Part shown: piece after piece, positions 19,311 to 30,340 of the stretch
Numbering within the stretch: the first letter of the stretch is position 1
Layout: each line of letters starts with the position of its first letter
Notes under the pieces: model-generated
What the model was told of the DNA's origin: nothing
Database searches by the model: none
The model's input: the letters and a program-made list of their open reading frames with translations, nothing else
Assembly (NCBI RefSeq): GCF_037038585.1
Contig: NC_092560.1
Coordinates: 54,906,049-54,970,048 of the forward strand
Reading direction: 5' to 3'
Source of the DNA: Patagioenas fasciata
Lineage: Eukaryota > Chordata > Aves > Columbiformes > Columbidae
DNA length: 64,000 nt
Made by a program: the position numbers and the translations under genes

Positions 19311-19817
19311 AAAAGAAAGGATTTGAAGGGGATAAATATAATCCATATGTAACATTTTGTATTGTGTAATATGCATTACGTAACATGCAAAATATCTTAT
19401 TAAATATTGCATGTAATGCATTACTATACTACACATCACAAAGTATACCCACCTAGATCTGTGCAGCATACTAATATTATTTACAGTAGCCACCATTAAT
19501 TACAATATTCAGTCAGATTCTCCCTGCTTGCTGTTCCCCAGGGAGTCAAACAATCTTTTTCTCATGTCAAAAATACAACCTAGGGGAGGATTTCTTCCAA
19601 ATCCCTCCTGTTGATTGTCCACTACTTATTTCACTATCACGATAAGAGACAATTGTTTAACCATAAGTATTGGACTATAAAATCACCCAAGACATAAGTG
19701 ACAACAGCAACAAATCTCTAAAGACACAAACAACAATACAATTACTAAAGCACAAACAACAAAATCACTAAAGGTATCTTTACCACATTACCGCTTTCTC
19801 TTTTAGATTACTGTTTT

Positions 19818-19963
19818 CTTATTTCCCTTCCTTCCTTCCTTCCTTCCTTCCTTCCTTCCTTCCTTCCTTCCTTCCTTCTTTCCTTCCTTTCCTCCCTCCT
19901 TGCCTCCCTCCTTCCCTCCTTTCTTCCCTCCTTCTTTCCTTCCTTCCTTTTTTTTGTTTAAAT

Positions 19964-20011
<48 letters not shown>

Positions 20012-20035
20012 TTATTTATTTATTTATTAAAGTTA
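19818..20035. repeat. microsatellites (CCTT)n-type followed by (TATC)n and (TTTA)n
   Basis: A pyrimidine tract made mainly of CCTT/CCTTC units (about 19823-19950) runs into a clean (TATC)n block (about 19967-20010) and short TTTA units. It is a strand-asymmetric simple repeat inside the mosaic ERV and likely length-variable. Confidence 0.85.
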
Positions 20036-20263
20036 TCAAAGTTACCAAAATGCAAAGACCCAATGTGCTGGTGTCACTACATGTCTCTCACGTAGGCAGT
20101 ATGCAAAACAAATCAACCAAATAAAGAAAAGTGCCTTATCTCTATTGGAGGGGTTTTACCCACATCCCAAGCTGGTCCAGGGATCTGTGGTCCATTCCAG
20201 AAAGTCCCTGATACCGGCATAAGGTTCGAGAGATCTTGGGATCCACAGGAGGTCAGGCAGATT

Positions 20264-20525
20264 ATCCCACCCTCGGCACCAGAAAATGATACTGAGAAGT
20301 TGGCAAAAAGGCTCTTTAACACTGCTTGAAAGTGATAAAAAGCAGGCACTTTTACTACAGAGTGCCGGACTCTCGGAGGATTGCTCCTCTAATTGGGTGT
20401 GCATTCCGCTTTCCCAGCTTGCAAGACAAGGGCATCCTGCTTTGCCTCATATCCTGTCTCTATAGAGCTATTGTTTCTCTGTTAGGTTTCTGTTACATTA
20501 TGCCTAGTCTTGCTACATTATGCCT
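20264..20525 (-). repeat. possible internal LTR end with PBS-like sequence
   Basis: On the minus strand, a candidate LTR (20525 to 20287, beginning TGTAGCAAG and ending GTATCA) is followed by TTTTC and then TGGTGCCGAGGGTGGGAT (20281-20264), which has the shape of a primer-binding site. I could not assign the tRNA. If real, it is the 5' end of a second provirus lying inside the mosaic and would explain the switch from class II to class I sequence. The boundaries are tentative. Confidence 0.35.
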
Positions 20526-20559
20526 AGAGGTTTCTGAAATATTTTTGTTCCAGCTGCTT

Positions 20560-21075
20560 CTCCAGGTTATTAGATCAACAGGTCCTGACCATTCCTTAGA
20601 CACGGAATCTTTTACCGTCCCTAGAGGTTACTGCTCTTTCGGTGTGCTGGTACTATGTTGCTGCTTGTAACTACTTTGCCCAGTATCATCGCAATTCAAA
20701 AAAATTCAGAATGTAAGAAGCTTTCGATAAACACTCCTGGGGTGAGAGCCCAGGCTCCCCCTCTTTTGTTTAGTTAACGCAGCTGCAAGGTCTCTATGAG
20801 CTCATTCTACTACAGTTTGTTCTGTTGGTGAGTGATGTATTCATGTAACGTGGGAAGTGTCCCATTGATTTAAAAAGAAGTGAACTTTACTGGAACAATA
20901 GGCTGGACCGTTTTCTGTTTTTATACATCATGGAACTCCTAAAACAGCAAAATATATTTTACCCAATATTTGCAGACATCATGTGTTTTTTCACCAGTGT
21001 CTGCAGTAGCAACAGGAAATCTGGAATGAGCGTCTACAGAAACATATATATTTGCATTTACCATATTCAGAATAA
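20560..21075 (-). pseudogene. class II (betaretrovirus-like) integrase remnant
   Basis: Minus-strand frames give VQIDVMRYSEYGK (first acidic residue, near 21080-21050), YVSVDAHSRFPVATADTGEK, then K-T-E-N-G-P-A-Y (second catalytic position, Asp to Glu, near 20895). V-V-E-x-A-H-R and K-Q-K-R-G follow (about 20810-20760), and a degraded C-terminal domain with EWSGP runs to about 20580. Stops and frameshifts occur throughout. It directly follows the nucleocapsid remnant, so protease, RT and RNase H were deleted between them. Confidence 0.65.
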
Positions 21076-21084
21076 CGCATTACA

Positions 21085-22433
21085 TCAATTTGCACGCAGT
21101 CCCGTCCCCCACCTCCCATTTCCCTGGGAAGGGTTAATTTGTTCTGAAGGTTTAAGTGGCTCCCTCTTTACATTAATACTCAAACAACATTCACTCACCC
21201 AGTGCCTGCCTTTTCCACATTTTGGACAATCTCTTGGAGGTACACCCTTTGAAGCCTGGCATGCATATTTCGTGCAATCTTTCTTTGCATGACCCAGTGC
21301 CCAACAATGCAAACATCTTGGTCTCAGTTTGGTCCCAACACTTGAAACTGTGCTGCTAAGGTGGCAGCTAGAGAGTCAGTATAATGTTCAGTTGACCCTA
21401 TGTTTTGACACACTCCCACCATCTCTGTTATAGTACACTTTTCCCTATTCCTTATAACCTGTAGCACACGCCGACAATCAGCATTAGCATTCTCAAAAGT
21501 CAATTGTTTCAGTAACAACTCACTAGTTGCATCATTATCAATTTGTCGCTCCAAAGCAGTTTGCAAGCAGTCTAAAAACTGCACAGTAAGGTTCTTGTGA
21601 TCCTTGCAAGATTTTTGAAAAAGACATGCTAGCATCTCTCCCAACCCCCGGTAACTTCTGAACTGCTTTCATTGTTAATTTTGCTCTTACACCATGTATG
21701 CCCCTGGGATATGCAACTTGATTCTCTGGCAAAGCATGAACACCTTCCCCAACTAAATGACTGAAATCAATCACTCTTTGCTGATATGCATTACCACTAG
21801 TCTTCACAGTACAGTTCTTCTGAAAATCAGCCATACAGTATATTGAGTAGTGGATAAAATAATTTTCAACAAAGAATGCCAGTCATGCGGAGTAAATAGG
21901 TAGGAAGAGCTTAACACTTCCAAAAAATTTATAACAAATGACGAAGTAACTCCATTTTCTTTAGCTAACGTTCATAATTCCTTTACAACGTCATACGGTA
22001 GCTGTTGAAAGCCTGGAGTTCGCCGTTCATGATCGATCACAGGGCATGCCGTAACCACTTTCCAGTCTCCTGCTTTCAAAGCCTCTTCTCCGCATTTATC
22101 CCATGTGGTTGAATTAGTGTGCACTTTTGGTTGCAAAGTAACATCTGGGGGGAATAAATCAGGTTCTTACTCCAAGTCTGCTGGGTCAGGATCAAGGGCA
22201 TTGTCGGGCGACTCCCACAAACCGTCTTTTGTCAAAAGCATTCGCTGTAGTGTACAAGCAGGGGTTTCATTATCAGCCAGCGCTTTCGCCATTACTGCAC
22301 CTGTGGATAGTGTATTTTTGCCCGATACAGTTACAGGATCCCCCTCCTTCCCTGGCAAGGGAGGAGCAGAAGGTTCACAGTTAGTTGCGACCTGCGCAGC
22401 TACTTCCTTCTGAGCCACTTTTAAAGTAGTCAT
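21085..22433 (-). pseudogene. class II (betaretrovirus-like) gag remnant
   Basis: Several minus-strand frames in order: a matrix/p-domain part with a P-S-A-P late-domain motif (22433-22167), a capsid part with SFSKILQGSQEPY (21834-21538), the next capsid part with FENANADCRRVLQ and ITEMVGVCQNIGS (21644-21324), then nucleocapsid with two knuckles ending C-P-K-C-x4-R-H-W-x3-C (21312-21085). These are hallmarks of beta-type Gag. Adjacent pieces are in different frames, so it is broken by multiple shifts. Confidence 0.75.
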
Positions 22434-22843
22434 TATTTTCCGTCAAGTAGATAAATGTTCACCAGTAGCATTATCTCCAGACACTGCCTGTTAAAATAGT
22501 TCTCTTCCAACTGTGTGCTATGCCTCTAACTGAAATGTACCAGTTGTAGGAAAGTCCGGCACATGATTAGCAATCCATTCTAATAAAGTCACTGATTGGA
22601 CTCCTGGCATGTCCTGATTTTGCTTTCTTAATAAACATTGAAGGACATCTAGGCTTTGTCTTTGTTCAAGGGATAACTTCCCTCCCATGGTTCCCAATCA
22701 CTCACATTTTCTCGGTGAGGAGTGCGCAGTTTCCTGGTTCCCGGTTCTGTTTCCCAGCTTTGTTTCCCCGGCTCTGTTTCCCAGTCCTGGTTGAACTGGG
22801 CTTCTCTACTGAAACGGCTGCTTCCTTTACAGCTACATTGAAA

Positions 22844-22862
22844 GTCCCTGTCCAGGGAGCCA
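22844..22862 (-). promoter_or_regulatory. degraded primer-binding site of the mosaic ERV, Lys-like
   Basis: Minus-strand TGGCTCCCTGGACAGGGAC starts two bases after the LTR end. It resembles the tRNA-Lys3 site (TGGCGCCCGAACAGGGAC) with one inserted base and substitutions. This fits betaretrovirus-type priming and fixes the orientation. Confidence 0.6.
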
Positions 22863-22864
22863 TT

Positions 22865-23215
22865 TGTAGTGAATGAGGCACAGACTCTCAACAAGGTGCG
22901 ATGAGAGGCCTTTATTACAAATTCAGGCTTGCATTTATACTTGCTAGAATGCTTGCTCAAGCATTACTGGTTTGCTCAGTTATGCGTTACCTAAGAGATG
23001 CATTTTGCGTTCCCACTGAAGTTGCTACCAGAAAAGCATTTTTTGATCTATCACAAGTTACCCCCCTGTCCTTGATGTATCAATCCTGTATCAATCCCTC
23101 TGTCCTTAAGGAATCAATCAGTACACAGTCCTTGCTTCTTGCTTCCACCAACACTTGTTCCCACGTTGTCAACTCTCATGGTTTCTCACAGGCTCGATGT
23201 CAGAATACTGCCACA
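22865..23215 (-). repeat. 5' LTR of the mosaic ERV
   Basis: 351 bp, homologous to 18239-18661. It carries AATAAA on the minus strand (22916-22911) preceded by a TATA-like TATAAAT, and ends against the PBS. It lacks the two extra 34-bp units of the 3' LTR. Confidence 0.8.
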
Positions 23216-24350
23216 CTTTGCCACCTGAACTCCCAAGGGAAACAAATTCTCAGCTTTTATGCAACCTCATAATGTCAACAAACACAGGTTCTCTCTTCTA
23301 AAGATTAGAGTAGAGTAAAAGAAACAGAACCACACCTGCATATGAACCCCCTCTCCTGCACTTCTCAACAGATGCATTCTTTTGGAGATGCCACCCTAGG
23401 TTACACTTTATCTATAAAGGTGTGAGATTCCACACAAAACCCCTGGGCACACAATGGCGCATGAAAAAACAGAACAGACCCCGGTGAGAAGTCTTATTTA
23501 TGGAATCATGAAATCCACAAAACACTATCATGGCAAGCTACCTCACACTAAGCAAGTCACAAGTTTGTGATTTTTTTTTTCTTCGCAAAGCACAAAGACA
23601 CTGATTTTTATTGTATTTTAAAAACTTTTTTATCTAGTACTATTCCCTGTAACAGTGCCAGACATGGTAGAAACACAGATTATTTTAACATTAGCCATGA
23701 AATTCCATATATTTGCCCCAAAGAAATCAAAAACAGAATAACAGTCAGACTCTAACTTACCCTTTACTTTTCGATATGAGTCCAAGAGACTGACAGAGGC
23801 GGTGAACAAATGCTCTTTCAGTACTAGTGAAAGAAGAGGGAAATTCCATTTCTTTAAAGATAATTGGAAAAAGCAAACATAACACATCATACAGCATTCT
23901 TGACATGCTATCTCTACGCTACGAGTTTTTCAATCCCCAAACCTAAACCTGTCATGACCTCTGGTGAACAACGGAACTAAAGGCAGTACTGTTCCTTCGC
24001 ACCTGTGAGCAACGCAGGGCTCACAAGCAAGCCATCCTATCCTTGCTCCATCCACCTTCTGCAGTTGAGGCTTCGCTCCTCATGGAAACCTCGAGCTCCA
24101 CCGCAGGGAGAGGTGGTAGGGTCTGCATCATCAGACTGGACAACACAGTGCTGTCCACCATGCTGAACCGTGAGGGGCTGAGCCATTTTGGAGACAACCA
24201 ATGTGGGCTGTGATTTCCCATGGGTGCAAGGAGAGAGTCCCAAGGAGAGGAGGCCAAATTCTACCCCGTTCCATGTTTTGAAACTTTCCAGCCTCTTCAG
24301 CCTCTGCTTGGGGAACTGGCAAGACAGAGACATGTTGCTTCTTTTGACAG
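23216..24350. other. intergenic, no gene recognised
   Basis: About 1.1 kb of mixed sequence to the right of the ERV nest. Short open frames exist on both strands but none shows a family motif, splice context or codon bias that I can support. A pyrimidine-rich tract leads into the acceptor at 24350. Confidence 0.6.
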
Positions 24351-25204
24351 ATTGTGCTGGCTCAGCTGGACCAGTTAAGACTGGCAGAACAGATGATTTT
24401 GAAGTATGCAGCTGTCATTGGGCCAGTGTTTACCACCCAGCTGCTGTCACACATTGTTCCCGCTGCTGACAGTCAGAAGGTGAATTGCCTGTTGGACATG
24501 CTCATGAGCAAAAACATCCTGAGGTGGATGAAAATCACAGAGGTGCCAGAAGATGCCCAACATCCTACTGAGGGGCCACACACCTCTGTGCACACAGAGG
24601 GTGGTAAGTGGTAGTAGCAGTAAGGTTGACAAGGGAGCTCCCAGCTCTGTCCCAGTGGGGCACCCCAGGGCATGGAGGGCTGGTCAGGGCTTGTTTCAGC
24701 TGACAGCAACATCCCCAGCTCCTCTCTGGAGCACAGCTGAGCACTGTGTCCCCAGGACTCTGTTAGTGTCAGCAAGGCAAGCCGGGCCCTTTCACTCATG
24801 CTGCAAGACTCAGAGTGCAGCAGCACTGGTTTGCTGCCATGGTGCAGCTGTGGCTGATGCAAAGGCCCTTTGCCTTGCAGGTGTGGAGATTGCCTCTGCG
24901 AGCACCAAGATCATGGCCTGGCCTTCTGTGATCCACTGCAGCGGGAGGTTGCCTACAAGCTGTGGCTGGAGAGACAGCAGGTTGCCTCGCACCACAAGTG
25001 TGCTGTCTTTCTGCAGCAGTACACACACAAATGCAAGAGCTGCAGCCACGGAGACTTTGTCCCCTTGCACTGCTTCGGTGTTACCAGCACCCAGGATGGA
25101 CAGAGCTGTCAGGGACCTGCTGACCAGGGCAACTCAGGCACCACGGCAGCCTTGGTGCTGTCAGGAGAACAGCTGAAGAGGAACAGGACTCACATCAGTG
25201 AGGG
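24351..25204 (+). pseudogene. ADCY10-like (soluble adenylyl cyclase) exon fragments
   Basis: Two exon-like blocks. Block 1 (about 24351-24603) follows an acceptor TTCTTTTGACAG and ends at a donor G|GTAAGT. It encodes LDQLRLAEQMILKYAAVIG and F-T-T-Q-L-L. Block 2 (about 24881-25203) follows CCTTGCAG and ends near GGTATGCT, encoding AFCDPLQREVAYKLWLERQ and a C-x2-C...D-F-V-P-L-H segment. Both resemble the region C-terminal to the ATPase-like domain of ADCY10. Joining the blocks at these sites puts block 2 out of its ADCY10-like frame. No cyclase domain or further exons were found. It is most likely a relic or partial duplicate; a working gene is possible only if the exon ends differ from my reading. 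Confidence 0.5.
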
Positions 25205-26875
25205 TATGCTGTGCACCATGCTCTGCAGCCTGGGCCCTCCAGGAGGCCAGAGGTGTGTGCGGGGGATCGGGTGGCAGTAGATCTGCAAGGGATGAGCCCA
25301 AGAGTGGAGGATGAACACTGTAGCCCTTCCTCGGTGTGTCAGGACCTTTGCAAGGGTGCTTGCAAGCCCCCTAAGAATGGGAAAGCATGTATGGAGGAGA
25401 CCATGGTCAGCTGCAGTCTGGGAGACTGCCAATGGGTGAGATGGTCTACCGAGCAAGGAGGGACAGAACCCCTGCACCCTGCTGCATGAGCTACCACACT
25501 TGTTGCTGCAGCACCGTGTGGGTGGTACTCACATGCTTCATGTTTCCTAATATTTTGGAAAATTCCATAAGCATTTTTTGACCTTCTAGATGCACTGTGT
25601 GAGAGAGCAGGATATATTAATACAAACAACTGCACATCTGGAGACTGTAAAATTTTAATTTAAATACAGAAGCATGAGTTTTTTGAGCATGGATTGGTCC
25701 AATGTATGTTTCCAATTTCAGTTATTTTTCACCTATGAAAAATACTCAGACTTTGGCAAGCTGTAACAGTCTTTCAGAGGCCTGCTGCCAAATTTTATTC
25801 TAATAGTTCACAAACTTGGGCATTATTGCAAGATTTTTACTTCTTTAGAAAAGAATAAAACTAGTAGTACAACTTTTTTCATCTTTCCATGTAGTTTTCA
25901 TGCTTGCTTTCTATACCTCTTCTTTCAATTAATTTCTTCTGCTATAATACTGTTCTATTTGACTTCTCCTTAGTCGTTAACTTACTGTACTATAAGGTTG
26001 CCATAAATTCAGTCTGCTCACTGTCAGCACTATGTTTGTGGTCATTCTTAGATTAAACTGAGAGCTTTTTCTGAGCCTCTACTTTGGTTTTCTTGTGTCT
26101 GCTGAGAGTATTCACACAGTTCAGAGTACCCTGTGTGTTCACTCTTGCATCCTGCGTAGTGACTTCCATACCTAAACAGTCAGATTTGCCTTTGCAAGGC
26201 TAACTGGCTCCTTGTATGGCTTCTGTCACCTAATATGGCCTGTCTGGAGATGATACAAGACTTCCAGACCCGTGTTCACACAGGAATGTGGGGCTGTGCT
26301 GCCTGGTGCAGGATTCCTGGGCTTCATGTGCACCAGGGACAGAGTTGGTGCAGAGCCCAAACAGTGCTTCTGCGGCTCAGTGGTAAAAAGGACAGTCCAG
26401 CCAGGGCATGTGCATTCCCCAAGGTTGTTGCCTGGTTCAGATCACTTTTCTGGGGAAGCAGTCACACCCTGCTGCCTGCCTGACGGCCATTGTCAGATGC
26501 CTGGTTCTAGCCCAGTCTTGATGAATTACTTGACTTGCTATTGTTACAATGCAGATAATTGTACTATTTATCTGTCTTTTTTTCCTGCACTGTTATTTGG
26601 AGATAAATGCTTTATCCCTGAACCTGTTGGTCTGGTGTCTGTTACCATATTCCAAACCTACAGTTTGGCAGGGCAGCCTTAAGCCTTTACACTCTGCTGA
26701 CAGAAGTGGGATATGGTACGGTACCCTGCATGGCGACCAGCCCCCACCCTGTAGTTCATTATTTTGGGACCCTGCCCTGCCAGCAGACCTCAGATTCTAA
26801 TTTGATTAGAGAAAGTCAGAAAGACAGAAACACGAAGGGAGAGTTATCCTGCTTATTATCTTATTGTCTTGTTAT
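25205..26875. other. intergenic, nothing recognised
   Basis: No convincing exon, repeat family or RNA gene was recognised. Short frames occur around 26235-26680 without motifs. Confidence 0.5.
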
Positions 26876-26955
26876 CTTATCTCTTATTATTATTATTATC
26901 TTGTTATCTTATGTATTATTATTATTATTATTACTATTATTATTATTATTATCTT
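26876..26955. repeat. (TTA)n-type microsatellite
   Basis: TTATTA/CTTATTATT runs, interrupted by TTGTTATC units. The leucine-rich frame across it is a product of the repeat. Confidence 0.8.
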
Positions 26956-26984
26956 GTTACCTCTTAGCTCATTGCCTTAGCACT

Positions 26985-27900
26985 ACTGAGCAGCGTTTGA
27001 ATGCAGCTGAAGCCCAAGTTAACTGCCTATCAAAAGACCTGGCCCACACCCAGCAGGACACTGGGGCTGCAATAGAGGAGAAGACTCCAGCCCCTGCTAT
27101 GTTAAAAGCTCTCAGGCTAATGTGGAGGAACTAGAGTAACATGTGGTCCCCCACTTCACAGTGTCTGTCTGGGAAGAGCTTGACCATCACCTGGAAGCTG
27201 TGCAAAAGGGACCCAAAAAACAGCGATGATTCTTGATTTGATTCAGATTTAGTGCTGTGTCAAATTCCTCCCTTCCTGAAGCCTCACTAATCCAACCCAT
27301 TGTTAAAACATAGTATGATGCTAATGGAGGTGTGACAGGTGCCTCTACATGCTCTTTCATGAGCACAGACAGAGGCAGACTAAGCGAGCACTATCACACA
27401 TCTGTTAATGTGGAAAATTTAACCTGGATTGAAAATAAGTTGCTGTCAGAAACAGAAAAGGTAATGTCTCAAACATTGTGGCAAAAGCAGTTCTGTAACA
27501 TCCAGACACAGCAGATGGGACCATTTGTGATAAAGGTGACAAGCTAAGGAGTCACAGACAGGAGGTGGAGGATGTGTTAAAGGGCATGGAGCTCCATCTC
27601 CTGATAAGCCCAGCACAGCACTAAGGGAAAAGACCCCAGACTGTTGAGATCCTTTCTGGTTTTAATAAATTTCTCATAAATTGCTGTTCAGTTGCACTCT
27701 GACTTCCTTTCCTGTTTGTATTTTCTGCTTTCTCTCATTTTCCCATGAAGTTGCACGTAAGTTCCTGGATATGCATTCAGGATTGCTGTTAGCATCTGAA
27801 CTCAGGAAATACCTCTCAGGGATGAGTAGTGTTTGGAGAACAGATCTAGGGGATTTTCTTAAAGCTACTGAAGCACTGAAAGTTCAACTGCAAGGAGGTA
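26985..27900 (+). pseudogene. weak coding-like remnants, possibly coiled-coil
   Basis: Three short plus-strand stretches look more protein-like than their surroundings. About 26985-27110 encodes TEQRLNAAEAQVNCLSKDL and continues as a heptad-like helix. About 27400-27545 encodes ENLTWIENKLLSETEKV. About 27753-27894 encodes ARKFLDMHSGLLLASELRKY and is followed by a possible donor GAG|GTAATT. They are in different frames and separated by stops. I do not recognise the parent gene. They could be decayed exons of one coiled-coil gene or chance. Confidence 0.25.
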
Positions 27901-29779
27901 ATTACGCTGGTTCTTAAATGATGATTTCTGAAGAAAAAAAGCAGCTTGCCTCTGAGCTTTCTAATTGTACACTCAGTGCCACAGTGCATCAGTGCTCCTA
28001 GTGATCTCTGGGACTACATTTACAAAACAGAGTCAGCCAGTAGTTACTGCTGCTCATCCTTGGACTTCTGTCATTCAGCAACAATTTAAGAGACAGTGTG
28101 TAAAACTGAAGGTAAATGCTTTTTCCATGAACAGCGATACTGCAACTTGTCTATGCCACAGTCTGCAACGAGCATTGCATAGTGTATTTTATATCCATAG
28201 TGGATTTAAGTGTTTCCATAATTGAACTAAGTTACTAGAAGAGGTTAGTTTGAATGAAGAAACACTGAATTATGTGATGCATAGTAATCTTGTTTTACTG
28301 TGCGAAGTCATTTGCAGAAATATTTCCAAATAAAAATACATGTGCTGTCATTCCTTTTTTCATCTGAAATGAGCAACTGTTTCTTGGTAATACTATAGTA
28401 GTACACATTCATGAATTGTAACTTTCAACAAATCAGCATAAATTATTTTTGAGTGAGTCTGGCTGAACGTCTACAATAAAATATTCCCTTCTTGAAGATC
28501 AGAGGAAAGTGACCTTGTTTTCTCAGGTGAACTACTTTAGTCATCCATACAAATTTTGCTAGGTTTCACCCAGTGGAAATAATGGTGTATCTATGGCCAG
28601 ACATTACTTAATTTAAATCCATGCAGAATGTCTGCATGTTCATTTCACTGAGCAGTGATGAATTTTTCTGATAGTTCCTTCCACAGAATACCCTGCTCTG
28701 GTTTCATGTTATGTCTCTAAACCACTTTGGATGTTTTGGAAAAATGCTCTTTTGAGCCAAGAAGCCCATTCCAGTTTCCTGAACCTTTGTTTTCACTCTG
28801 CTCTTTGTATCACCCTGGTCTCCAAAGAGGGAGTCGCCTTGGTAGCCGTGCATCCCTGGGACCAGCTGTTGCTTAAGCTGCGTAAGGAAAACCCACATCC
28901 ATGGCAGGGAGGGAAGAGGGGATGGTGCGGTTACTGCCTGGCTCTCCAAAACATGGTTGCATGAGACAGCAACAGACTTGACAAACAGCACCAGGTGGCC
29001 TTTTGGACCCCAGAATTCATGTTACTACTGGTACTGAAGTATGTTTAAAAATAATGGAAAATATAAAAATATCACACCAAGTAAGGGTACAGTTAACAGG
29101 AAACAGGTGAAGTCTCAAGTACTAGTGAAATGATAGTTCACAGCTAGATGAGTTCAGACAGGAAAACAAAACATATTTGAGGCTGGGAACCTGGGACTAG
29201 ATATGGACATCTCATTATGTATATGCTTGGAGCAGGTTAAGCTGAAAAAATACATTAGAGGGCAGAACCACCATCTGATGAGTGAAGATACACCTCTTAC
29301 TTCAGGTATGACTGAAGCAGTAATTGAGATTTTAAACATACTACAAGGAAATAGAATCTCAGGAAAAACATTTCTAGATTTAATATAAATGATTCAGCTG
29401 TGAAACTTCAGTTTGTGTTTCACACTGAGTTTCTTACAGTCTTGTCAATGTTGTGAAGGCTACCCACACAAAATGTGGGGAGGTAAAAACAGTGGGGAGG
29501 GTCAGGTACTGAGTGCGAGGGGAGGCCCCATGGCAGAGTGTGGCAGGATGCAAACCCCCCCCCTCTCTCCCCCTCCTTCCTTCATCATGGAAGGAGCAGA
29601 CACATCTCCCTCTCTCTCTGCTACAGCTTCTTCTGTTTGGCCCCAGAGCACCCTGGTCAGGGCCCAGGGAGCCGCTGGGCACCCGTGGCCGGTGTGGGAG
29701 ATGTTTGGAGGCTTCAGGGGTGCCCCACAGCCAGGGTGGGGGTGCAGAGAAGCTTCTGGAATGCCTACAGTCAGATCTG
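27901..29779. other. intergenic, nothing recognised
   Basis: AT-rich to mixed sequence with no motif-bearing frame or recognised repeat. A GC-rich, C/T-tract segment begins near 29460 and leads into the CpG-rich block. Confidence 0.5.
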
Positions 29780-30340
29780 ATCAGCCACAAAAAATGGGGT
29801 TCTCGTTGAGACTCCGCCCATTACTGCGGGTCTCTTGGAGCAGGAGCTTAGCCACTGCCGCCAGGAACCACGGCGTCGCCCTCCCCGGGACTGAGGCTCC
29901 GCTTGCCTTCCCGCCACGTGTGCAAGTAAAATTAACCCTCGCAGGATTGCGAGTGCATCTAGTTTCCGTGCACATTTTGCACTTGTATTTATACTTTCCG
30001 TGCACATTTGCATGTGTATTTAAAAATAGTCCCACACCGTCTTCAGGCAAGTGTGTACTCCTCCCGGATTCAGGGACGGCTCCAGCATTGTTTTGAGTGA
30101 AGCCACGTGCATGCACTCTGTGGACCTCCTGTTGTGTTAGTTGCTGCCCCTTAATAATTTACTCAACCGATATCCAAACCTGTATTCAAGTCACTTTGGA
30201 GTGCTAAAACCCTGTTTCTCACCGGTTTACCCTCTTGTCCCTTAAACTAACCTCGGGGTGCCTCCGTGACACAGAGTCAGCCCGCGCTTCCGACCTGCTG
30301 GTCGCCTCTTGTCCAGGCGCCATACCTGGAGTGGGGAAGG
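29780..30340. other. CpG-rich block with a duplicated ~33-bp unit
   Basis: CpG dinucleotides are clearly denser here (for example GCCCGCGCTTCCGACC near 30280 and GGCGTCGCCCTCCCCGGGAC near 29871) than anywhere else between 23 and 60 kb. Two adjacent near-copies of TTTCCGTGCACATTT-GCA-GTGTATTTA lie at about 29964-30029. This could be a promoter-type CpG island or part of an LTR. No gene start could be tied to it. Confidence 0.4.

Larger units (their letters stand above)
18239..23215 (-). mobile_element. mosaic, internally deleted ERV flanked by related LTRs
   Basis: About 5 kb on the minus strand between two homologous LTRs. The right half has a PBS, class II (betaretrovirus-like) gag pieces and an integrase piece. 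The left end has class I-like capsid, protease and a membrane anchor, followed by a polypurine tract and the 3' LTR. RT and most of env are missing. The LTRs are clearly diverged (visibly many substitutions and a length difference), so the element is old. It is either a recombinant or one element inserted into another, then trimmed. No clear target duplication was found. Confidence 0.65.

Noticed and set aside
26706-27134. 142-residue frame with a leucine/isoleucine run that looks like a membrane span
   Set aside because: The hydrophobic run is encoded by the TTA/ATT microsatellite at 26876-26955.
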